Assembly: GCA_031459855.1 (NCBI GenBank)
Contig: JAVKHP010000001.1
Coordinates: 2,315,906 to 2,379,905 of the forward strand
From: Armatimonadota bacterium
GTDB lineage: Bacteria > Sysuimicrobiota > Sysuimicrobiia > Sysuimicrobiales > Humicultoraceae
Reading direction: 5' to 3'
Length of the DNA stretch: 64,000 nt
Positions 55,961 to 64,000 of the stretch are shown here, piece by piece; position 1 is the stretch's first letter, and every line of letters starts with the position of its first letter. The position numbers and the translations under genes were made by a program. The notes beneath the pieces were generated by a model. The model was not told the DNA's origin and made no database searches. It was given only the letters and a program-made list of their open reading frames with translations.

Positions 55961-56936
55961 GCCCCGGGCGACCGGCGGGTCGCGCGACGAGGTGGTGGTC
56001 CTGGTGCTGGTCCCCGTGGCCGAGCGCCATGTGGAGATGATCCGGGCCGTGGACCCCCGCGTGCGCGTGCTGTGCACCACCGACCGGGCGCGGGCGCAGC
56101 AGCTCGCGCCCCAGGCCGAGGTCATCGTGGGCTGGCAGATCCCCGAGCCGGTGCGGACCGCGGCCCGGCGGTTGCGCTGGGTGCACGCCGCGGCCGCAGG
56201 CGTGGACGGGCTCCTGTTTCCGGAGGTGCTGGCCGGCCAGGTGGTGCTCACCAGCAGCGTCGGCGCTCACACGGTGGCGCTGCCCGAGCACGTCATGGCC
56301 GTGATCCTGCTGTTCAGCCGGCGGCTGCACGTGGCGCTGCGCAACCAGCAGGCGCGGCGCTGGGACCGCCAGGCGGTGGTGGGCGAGGAGCTGGCGGGCA
56401 AGGTGCTGGGCATCCTGGGCCTGGGCGCCATCGGCTCGGCGCTGGCGGCCCGTGCGGCGGCGTTCGAGATGCGGGTGATCGGGACCAAGCGCACGCCGGC
56501 TCCGGTGCCCCACGTGGCGGAGGTCTACGGGCCCGAGGGGACCGACGACGTGCTGCGGGCGGCCGACTACGCGGTGATCCTGCTGCCGCTGACGGCCGAG
56601 ACGCGGGGGCTCATCGACGCCCGGCGTCTGCGCCTGATGAAACGCACCGCAGTGCTGGTCAACGTCGGGCGCGGGCCGATCGTGCAGGAGGCCGCGTTGA
56701 TCGAAGCGTTGCGGGAGGGCTGGATCGCCGGCGCCGCGCTGGACGTGTTCGAGCGCGAGCCGCTGCCGGCGGACAGCCCACTGTGGGGGCTGGAGAACGT
56801 GGTGATCACGCCCCACGTCTCCGGCGCCTCTCCCAGCTACTTCGACCGCGTGATACCGTTGTTCTGCGAGAACCTTCGCCGCTATCTGGCCGGCGCGCCG
56901 CTGGTCAACCGCGTGGACCCGGCGCGCGGGTATTGA
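55953..56936 (+). CDS. D-2-hydroxyacid dehydrogenase family protein
   Basis: A 327-residue NAD(P)-dependent dehydrogenase. The nucleotide loop is VLGILGLGAIGSALAARAAAF; VNVGRGPIVQEAALIEALREG and ALDVFEREPLPADSPLW are family signatures, and VVITPHVSGASPSYFDR carries the catalytic His. The Arg is in NVGRG. Substrates of the group include 2-ketoacids, phosphoglycerate and glyoxylate; the sequence does not decide. ATG 55953 overlaps the lysS stop, so the two are translated together. The N-terminus has a short charged leader. Confidence 0.85.
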   Translation: MDEPRATGGSRDEVVVLVLVPVAERHVEMIRAVDPRVRVLCTTDRARAQQLAPQAEVIVGWQIPEPVRTAARRLRWVHAAAAGVDGLLFPEVLAGQVVLTSSVGAHTVALPEHVMAVILLFSRRLHVALRNQQARRWDRQAVVGEELAGKVLGILGLGAIGSALAARAAAFEMRVIGTKRTPAPVPHVAEVYGPEGTDDVLRAADYAVILLPLTAETRGLIDARRLRLMKRTAVLVNVGRGPIVQEAALIEALREGWIAGAALDVFEREPLPADSPLWGLENVVITPHVSGASPSYFDRVIPLFCENLRRYLAGAPLVNRVDPARGY

Positions 56937-56986
56937 GCCAAGCGGCGTGCGGAGGGTCCGAGAGCCAGAGTGAGGAGGAGCGAGCG

Positions 56987-59080
56987 TTGAAGCGCTACAG
57001 TGCGGACCGCATTCGGACCGTGGCGGTCGTCGGCCACGGCGGCACCGGGAAGACCACGCTCGTCGAGGCGATGCTCTTCCAGGCCGGCGCCATCGACCGG
57101 ATGGGCCGGGTGGACGACGGCACGACCACGACGGACTTCGACCCGGAGGAGATCCGCCGCAAGCACACCATCTACGCCGCCATTGCGCCGCTGGAGTGGG
57201 CCGACAGCAAGCTGAACCTGCTGGACGCCCCAGGCTATCCCGACTTCATCGGTGAGGTCGTCGGCGCGTTGCGCGTGGCGGACGCAGCGCTGGTGGTCGT
57301 CGACGCCTCCGCCGGGGTCCAGGTGCAGACCGAGGCGTGCTGGGCGCTGGCGGAGAGGCGCGGCCTACCCCGCCTGGTGGTGGTGAACCGGCTGGACCGC
57401 GAGAACGCCAGCTTCGCGCGCGCCCTGGAGTCGCTGCGGGCGCGCTTCGGCGCGCGGGTGGTGCCGGTCCAGCTGCCGGTGGGTGCCGAGGCCGGCGTGC
57501 GCGGTGTGGTGGACCTGGCGACGATGACGGCCCACGTGATGGTCGACGGGCAGGAGCGCGTCGACGAGGTACCGGCCGACCTGCGCGAGGCCGCCGCCGC
57601 CGCCCGCGATGCGCTGGTGGAAGCCGCGGCCGAGAGCGAGGACGCGCTGGTCGAGCGCTACCTGGAGGCCGGGACCCTGACCGACGAGGAGCTGACCCGG
57701 GGCCTGCTGGCGGGCGTGCGGACGGGCAGGATCGTGCCGGTGCTGGCCGCGGCGGGCGCGCGCAGGGTGGGGGTCGCGCAGCTGCTGAGCGCGATGGTGC
57801 GCCTGCTGCCGTCCGCGGCCGCCACCCGCGTCGTCGGGCGGCATCCCCGCAGCGACGACGAGGTGGTGTTGGAGGGCAACGAGCAGGGGCCGCTGGCGGC
57901 CCTGGTGTTCAAGACCATGGCCGACCCCTACGTCGGCCGGCTGTCGTACTTCCGGGTCTACAGCGGCGTGCTGGCGTCCGACTCGCAGGTGCTGAACGCC
58001 ACCCGCGACAAGCTCGAGCGGATCGGGCAGCTCTACCAGGTCCGGGGCAAGCACCAGGAGGCGACGGCCCAGGTTCCTGCCGGCGACCTCGGCGCCGTGG
58101 CCAAGCTCGCCGAGACCATGACCGGCGACACGCTGTGCGCGCGCGACCACCCCGTGCGCCTGGCGCCCATCGAGTTCCCCGCGCCGGCCATCGCCATGGC
58201 GATCGAGCCCAAGAGCAAGGCCGACGAGGACAAGATGGGGGCAGCGCTGCACCGCCTCGCCGAGGAGGACCCGACGTTCCACGTGCACCGCGACGCCGAG
58301 CTGAAGCAGACCGTGATTTCCGGGATGGGCGAGTCGCACCTGGAGATCATGGCCGACCGCCTGCGCCGCAAGTTCGGCGTGGACGTGACGCTGCGGCCGC
58401 CCCGTGTGCCGTACCGGGAGACGGTCCGCGGGAAGGCACAGGCCCAGGGGCGCTACGTCAAGCAGACCGGCGGGCGCGGGCAGTACGGTGTGTGCTTTAT
58501 CGAGATCGAGCCGCTGCCGCGCGGGGCCGGGTTCGAGTTCGTGGACAAGATCTTCGGCGGGGCGATCCCCAACCAGTTCATCCCCAGCGTGGAGAAGGGC
58601 GTGCGCAAGGCGCTGGAGGAGGGAATCCTGGCGGGCTATCCGGTGGTGGACGTGCGCGTCACGCTGTTCGACGGGAAGTACCACGAGGTCGACTCGTCCG
58701 ACATCGCCTTCCAGCTGGCAGGCGCCCTGGCCGTGAAGGAGGCGGCCACGCAGGCAGGGCTGATCCTGCTGGAGCCGATTCTCGACCTGGCCGTGCGGGT
58801 GCCCGAGGAGCTCATGGGCGACATCATCGGCGACCTCAACGCCAAGCGCGCGCGCATCCAGGGCATGGAGCCCCAGGGGGACGGGACGACCGTGATCAAG
58901 GCGCAGGTCCCGCAGGCCGAGGTGCTGCGGTACGCGTCCGACCTGCGCTCGATCACCGGCGGCCGCGGCTCGTTCACGGCGACGTTCTCCCACTACGAAC
59001 CGGTGCCGGCCCACATCGCCGAGCGGGTGGCGGCCGAGGCCAGGCGGCAGAAGGAAGAGGCGGAGAGCCACCGGGCATAG
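56987..59080 (+). CDS. Elongation factor G-like GTPase
   Basis: A 697-residue EF-G homologue. The P-loop is VVGHGGTGKTTLVEAML where translocase EF-G has AHIDAGKTT, and G4 is NRLDREN in place of NKMD, both marks of the EF-G-like (EF-G2) subgroup. DAPGYPDF gives G3. Domains II-V follow: GPLAALVFKTMADPYVGRLS, AGFEFVDKIFGGAIPNQF, and the end GDIIGDLNAKRARIQGM. Role unknown; some paralogues assist ribosome recycling or stress translation. TTG 56987 has GAGGAGGAG upstream, and no better start exists. Confidence 0.85.
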   Translation: MKRYSADRIRTVAVVGHGGTGKTTLVEAMLFQAGAIDRMGRVDDGTTTTDFDPEEIRRKHTIYAAIAPLEWADSKLNLLDAPGYPDFIGEVVGALRVADAALVVVDASAGVQVQTEACWALAERRGLPRLVVVNRLDRENASFARALESLRARFGARVVPVQLPVGAEAGVRGVVDLATMTAHVMVDGQERVDEVPADLREAAAAARDALVEAAAESEDALVERYLEAGTLTDEELTRGLLAGVRTGRIVPVLAAAGARRVGVAQLLSAMVRLLPSAAATRVVGRHPRSDDEVVLEGNEQGPLAALVFKTMADPYVGRLSYFRVYSGVLASDSQVLNATRDKLERIGQLYQVRGKHQEATAQVPAGDLGAVAKLAETMTGDTLCARDHPVRLAPIEFPAPAIAMAIEPKSKADEDKMGAALHRLAEEDPTFHVHRDAELKQTVISGMGESHLEIMADRLRRKFGVDVTLRPPRVPYRETVRGKAQAQGRYVKQTGGRGQYGVCFIEIEPLPRGAGFEFVDKIFGGAIPNQFIPSVEKGVRKALEEGILAGYPVVDVRVTLFDGKYHEVDSSDIAFQLAGALAVKEAATQAGLILLEPILDLAVRVPEELMGDIIGDLNAKRARIQGMEPQGDGTTVIKAQVPQAEVLRYASDLRSITGGRGSFTATFSHYEPVPAHIAERVAAEARRQKEEAESHRA

Positions 59081-59107
59081 AAAGGCCCGGTGGGGCATGG
59101 GGAGGCC

Positions 59108-60877
59108 ATGGGGCGGGGTCTGCTGACGCCAGAGGTCAAAGAGGAGATCCGCCGGCGGGTGGACCTCGTCGCGCTCGTCGCCCAGCACGCCGCGCTGAAG
59201 CGCGCCGGGCGGTACTACAAGGGCCTGTGTCCGTTCCACCAGGAGAAGACCCCGTCCTTCTACGTCGACCCGGACCGCGGCCTGTTCCACTGCTTCGGGT
59301 GCGGCGCCGGCGGCGACCTGTTCGACTTCGTGATGCGCACGGGCAACCTCTCGTTCCTGGAAGCCGCCGAGGAGCTGGCCCGGCGCGCCGGGGTACCCCT
59401 GGAGACCTCGCCGGACGCCGCGCGTCAGGCGTCCGAGCGCGAGCGGCTCTACCGTGCCCTGGACGCGGCGCGGGAGTACTACGAGACGCAGCTGCGGGGC
59501 AAGGATGGAGAGCGGGCACGGGCCTACCTGCGGCGGCGGGGGGTGGCGCCCGAGGTTGCCAGGCGGTTCCACCTGGGGTATGCCCCGCCGGGATGGGAAC
59601 GCCTGCTGGCCGCGTTAGTACACAAGGGGTACGAGGCCGGGGTGCTGGAGCGCGCAGGCCTGGTGGCGGCCCGGCAGGGCGGCGGGCACTTCGACGTCTT
59701 TCGGGACCGGCTGATCTTCCCCATTGCCGACCTCCAGGAGCGCACCGTGGCCTTCGGCGGGCGTGCGCTCGACGACGCGCAGCCCGTCTACCTGAACTCG
59801 CGGGAGAGCCCGGTCTTCACCAAAGGCCGGGTGCTCTACGCCCTACCGGCGGCCCGTGACGCCATCCGTGACGCCGGGGAGGCGCTGGTGGTGGAGGGGT
59901 ACATGGACGCCCTGGCCTGTCACCAGTACGGGTTCCGGCAGGCGGTCGCCTCGCTGGGGACGGCCCTGACCGCTGACCAGGTGGCGCTGCTGCGGCGGTT
60001 TGCGTCGCGGGTCGTCCTGGTCTACGACTCCGACCAGGCGGGCGAGGCCGCGGCCGAGCGGGGCCTGGCGATCTTCGAGGACGCCGACATAGCCGCCCGG
60101 GTCGTCGTGCTGCCCGAGGGCGAGGATCCTGACTCCTTCCTCCGGCGCGCGGGGCCTGAGGCGTTCGCGCGTCTGCTGGATGCCGCGCTGCCCATGTTCG
60201 ACTACCGGGTGGAGCGGGCGCAGCGCCGCCACGACGTCAAGACCCGGGAAGGGAAGGTAGCCCTGGCCGACGAAGTGTTGACTGTTATTCAGGCCGTCAG
60301 GAACCCCGTCCGCCAGGCGGAGTACCTCCGCGCGCTGGCCGAGCGGTTCGACATTCCGGAGGACGCTCTGCGCCAGCGGTTGCGCGCGCGCGCGCGCCCC
60401 GGGCGGGCGGCCGCGGGCGGGGGCGGACACGAGGTGCTCCCGGGGCGGGACCGGGCACGGGAGCAAGCCGAGCGGCTGCTCCTGCACGTGATGGTGCAGG
60501 AGCCGGACCGGCGGCGCGCCGTGGCGCGCGCGCTCACCGCCGAGGCGTTCGCCACGCCGGCCCACCGCGCGCTGGCCGCTGCGCTGTTTGGGGCGCCCGA
60601 GGCGGATGCGGTCGCCCTCCGGGAGGCGCTGGACGACGAGGCCGCGGCGCTGCTGGCCCACCTGGCCCTGGCGCCGCCTCCGGTCACCGAACGGGACAAG
60701 GAGCGGGCCATCGCGGACGCGCTCCGCTACCTGACGCACGTCGAGCCGACGGCGGCCGAACGCCGGCGGCTGTGGGAGGCGCTGCAGGCCGCGCAGCGCA
60801 GCGGGAACGAGGAGGAGCTGCGCCGCCTCCAGGCGGCGTACGCACAGCTGATCGCGGCGTCGAAGCGTGGTTCGTAG
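59108..60877 (+). CDS. dnaG: DNA primase DnaG
   Basis: Primase that makes RNA primers for DNA replication. The zinc finger is [13 protein letters not shown] plus [17 protein letters not shown]; the toprim domain has [17 protein letters not shown] with catalytic Glu and [16 protein letters not shown] with DxD-type Asp. The C-terminal third binds DnaB. About 590 residues. ATG 59108 gives the usual family start; GTG 59090 is an in-frame alternative. It is followed by rpoD, forming the common dnaG-rpoD pair without rpsU. Confidence 0.95.
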   Translation: MGRGLLTPEVKEEIRRRVDLVALVAQHAALKRAGRYYKGLCPFHQEKTPSFYVDPDRGLFHCFGCGAGGDLFDFVMRTGNLSFLEAAEELARRAGVPLETSPDAARQASERERLYRALDAAREYYETQLRGKDGERARAYLRRRGVAPEVARRFHLGYAPPGWERLLAALVHKGYEAGVLERAGLVAARQGGGHFDVFRDRLIFPIADLQERTVAFGGRALDDAQPVYLNSRESPVFTKGRVLYALPAARDAIRDAGEALVVEGYMDALACHQYGFRQAVASLGTALTADQVALLRRFASRVVLVYDSDQAGEAAAERGLAIFEDADIAARVVVLPEGEDPDSFLRRAGPEAFARLLDAALPMFDYRVERAQRRHDVKTREGKVALADEVLTVIQAVRNPVRQAEYLRALAERFDIPEDALRQRLRARARPGRAAAGGGGHEVLPGRDRAREQAERLLLHVMVQEPDRRRAVARALTAEAFATPAHRALAAALFGAPEADAVALREALDDEAAALLAHLALAPPPVTERDKERAIADALRYLTHVEPTAAERRRLWEALQAAQRSGNEEELRRLQAAYAQLIAASKRGS

Positions 60878-60878
60878 C

Positions 60879-62009
60879 ATGGCGACGCCCACCGGGACGA
60901 GTCGACGGATGCCGAAGAAGAAGGTCCAGGCCGCTCCGCAGCCTTCCGACGACCTCACGCCCGAACTGCGGGCGCTGGTGGAGGTCGGGCGCAAGCGCGG
61001 CTTCGTGACCCACGACGACATCCTGGAGCAGTTCCCCGACATCGAGCAGAACGTCGACCAGGTCGACCGGCTCTACACGGTGCTCGCCGAGCAGGGGATC
61101 GAGGTCGTCGAGGACGCCAAGGACGTCGAGGCCAAGCCCAAGGACGAGGACGAGGAGGCCGTGGCCGAGGCGGAAGGGGTGGCCATCGACGACCCCGTCC
61201 GCATGTACCTCAAGGAGATCGGCAAGGTGCCGCTGCTGACCCAGGCGCAGGAGGTGGCGCTGGCGCAGCGGATGGAGAAGGGCGACGAGGAGGCCAAGCG
61301 CAAGCTCATCGAGGCCAACCTGCGCCTGGTGGTTTCCATCGCCAAGAAGTACGTCGGCCGCGGCATGCTCTTCCTCGACCTGATCCAGGAGGGCAACCTG
61401 GGGCTGATTCGCGCCGTCGAGAAGTTCGACTGGCGCAAGGGGTACAAGTTCAGCACCTACGCCACCTGGTGGATCCGGCAGGCGATCACGCGGGCGCTCG
61501 CCGACCAGGCCCGGACCATTCGCATTCCGGTGCACATGGTCGAGACCATCAACAAGCTCGTGCGGGTCTCGCGCCAGCTGCTGCAGGAGCTGGGCCGGGA
61601 GCCCACCGCCGAGGAGATCGCCGAGGCCATGGGCCTGCCCGTGGAGCGCGTGCGCGAGATCAACAAGATCGCCCAGGAGCCCATCTCGCTGGAGACGCCC
61701 ATCGGCGAGGAGGAGGACAGCCACCTGGGGGACTTCATCGAGGACCACGACGCGCTGGCCCCGGCGGAGGCCGCGTCCTTCACCATGCTCAAGGAGCAGC
61801 TGGAGAGCGTGCTGGAGACGCTGTCGCCCCGCGAGCGCAAGGTGCTCAAGCTGCGCTTTGGGCTCGACGACGGCCGGCCGCGCACCCTGGAGGAAGTGGG
61901 GCGCGAGTTCGGCGTCACCCGCGAGCGCATCCGGCAGATCGAGGCCAAGGCCCTGCGCAAGCTGCGCCACCCCACGCGCAGCAAGCGGCTCAAGGACTTC
62001 ATCGAGTAG
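60879..62009 (+). CDS. rpoD: RNA polymerase primary sigma factor (SigA/RpoD)
   Basis: Housekeeping sigma factor, about 376 residues. An N-terminal region 1.1-like segment ([20 protein letters not shown]) is followed by an acidic linker, [17 protein letters not shown] (region 1.2), [38 protein letters not shown] (region 2), and region 4 ([20 protein letters not shown]). The core is nearly identical to SigA of Gram-positive bacteria. ATG 60879 was chosen; ATG 60909 is in frame as well. It should recognise the TTGACA/TATAAT promoters seen throughout this window. Confidence 0.97.
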   Translation: MATPTGTSRRMPKKKVQAAPQPSDDLTPELRALVEVGRKRGFVTHDDILEQFPDIEQNVDQVDRLYTVLAEQGIEVVEDAKDVEAKPKDEDEEAVAEAEGVAIDDPVRMYLKEIGKVPLLTQAQEVALAQRMEKGDEEAKRKLIEANLRLVVSIAKKYVGRGMLFLDLIQEGNLGLIRAVEKFDWRKGYKFSTYATWWIRQAITRALADQARTIRIPVHMVETINKLVRVSRQLLQELGREPTAEEIAEAMGLPVERVREINKIAQEPISLETPIGEEEDSHLGDFIEDHDALAPAEAASFTMLKEQLESVLETLSPRERKVLKLRFGLDDGRPRTLEEVGREFGVTRERIRQIEAKALRKLRHPTRSKRLKDFIE

Positions 62010-63386
<1,377 letters not shown>

Positions 63387-63448
63387 CGGTCTTTCCGTGA
63401 TAGGGGGCGTGGTCCGGGCACCCCCGCACGGTCGCCCCCGCCCGGCCG

Positions 63449-64000
63449 ATGCATGGGGTGTGGGCCGGGGTATGGGACCTCCTGTTTCCCCCGCGGTGCG
63501 CGGCCTGCGGCAGCCGCGAGGGAGTCTTCTGCGGCCGCTGCCAGGCCGAGCTGTGCCGGATTGCCCCGCCGGTATGCGTCCGCTGTGGCGACCCGCTGGC
63601 ACCGGCCTCCGGGCGGCTGGTTGTGGACACGGCTGTTCGGGCGGTGCGCGCGGTCTCCCCTCACTGCGCGGCCTGCGCGGCTGCGCCGCCCGCCTACGCC
63701 GTGGCCCGCTCGCTGGCCGCCTACGCGGGCCCTCTGCGCGAGGCGATCCACGCGTTCAAGTACCAGGGCGCGCGTCGTGTGGCCGACGCGCTGGGCGCTC
63801 TGCTGGCCGACGCGATCCCGCCCGAGGTGGCCGATGGGGTCAAGGCGGTGGTGCCCGTCCCCCTCCATGCCAGCCGGCTGCGACAGCGCGGCTACAACCA
63901 GGCCGAGGCGCTGGCGCATCCCGTGGCCAGCCGGCTGGGCGTGCCGTGTCTCCCGGCCGCCCTGCGCCGCTGTCGGCAGGAGGCCCCGCAGGTGCGGTCT
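63449..64000 (+). CDS. ComF family phosphoribosyltransferase-like protein, 5' part
   Basis: Left part (184 codons) of a ComFC-type protein cut by the right window edge. The N-terminus has a four-cysteine zinc finger (CAACGSREGVFCGRC) and further Cys pairs (CVRCGDPL, CAACAA); the phosphoribosyltransferase domain includes AYAGPLREAIHAFKYQGAR and VVPVPLHASRLRQRGYNQA, the PRPP-binding loop. ComFC is required for DNA uptake in competent bacteria and its homologues occur widely. ATG 63449 starts MHGVWAGVWDLLFPPRC. Stop codon not in the window. Confidence 0.88.
   Translation, partial: MHGVWAGVWDLLFPPRCAACGSREGVFCGRCQAELCRIAPPVCVRCGDPLAPASGRLVVDTAVRAVRAVSPHCAACAAAPPAYAVARSLAAYAGPLREAIHAFKYQGARRVADALGALLADAIPPEVADGVKAVVPVPLHASRLRQRGYNQAEALAHPVASRLGVPCLPAALRRCRQEAPQVRS

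Overview
This is a GC-rich (roughly 70% by eye) bacterial chromosome segment. The order clpC-radA-PIN/TRAM-ispDF-cysS-rlmB-sigH is the Firmicutes-type arrangement, the SOS box is of the Gram-positive type, and lysyl-tRNA synthetase is the class I (archaeal-type) enzyme. Together these suggest a deep-branching, Gram-positive-related (Terrabacteria) lineage, perhaps an uncultured one near Armatimonadota or CSP1-3. That placement is inference; no 16S rRNA gene is present to test it.

Layout. (1) 1-6.5 kb is an accessory block with visibly lower GC: a vWA / PP2C phosphatase / kinase-HhH triad (TerY-P type, reported as anti-phage), a DUF4236 protein, and two integron attC-like sites that bracket a decaying cassette region (frameshifted PIN nuclease, truncated and frameshifted Acg-type nitroreductase, intact DUF6920-like membrane protein). 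(2) 6.6-12.2 kb is the SOS mutasome imuA-imuB-dnaE2 under a promoter whose spacer is a perfect LexA box. (3) 12.2-15.8 kb holds repeats, msrA, a hotdog thioesterase, a PNK-like kinase, a macro-domain protein with a very basic tail, and a stand-alone Lrp/AsnC effector domain. (4) 15.9-20.4 kb is a 23S-5S rRNA unit with no 16S and no tRNA; the 23S is interrupted at the I-CreI site (E. coli position 2593) by a group I intron encoding a LAGLIDADG endonuclease.

(5) 20.7-31.8 kb: capA-like gene, lipoprotein, SQR-like oxidoreductase, threonine dehydratase, rpoZ, BsuPI-domain protein, tRNA-Met, tilS, ftsH, isochorismatase-like hydrolase, ASCH protein and kptA. (6) 31.9-36.2 kb: ftcD-like, birA, a quinate 5-dehydrogenase-family protein, era, greA. 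(7) 36.5-47.2 kb: clpC, radA, PIN/TRAM, ispDF, cysS (with a non-canonical KMSKS loop), rlmB and sigH. After sigH lies a zinc-ribbon reading frame without a start codon, apparently reached by a +1 frameshift at CCC-TGA. (8) 47.2-54.2 kb: moaA, a cyclase, secreted, cupredoxin and CopC-type proteins, tRNA-Thr/Tyr/Gly, and an HU protein. (9) 54.4-64 kb: class I lysS, a D-2-hydroxyacid dehydrogenase, an EF-G-like GTPase, dnaG, rpoD, an S-adenosylhomocysteine hydrolase, and comF cut by the window edge.

Most of the window is core housekeeping. The notable points are the TerY-P/integron block, the split rRNA operon with its intron, the candidate sigH frameshift, the macro-domain fusion and the altered cysS signature.
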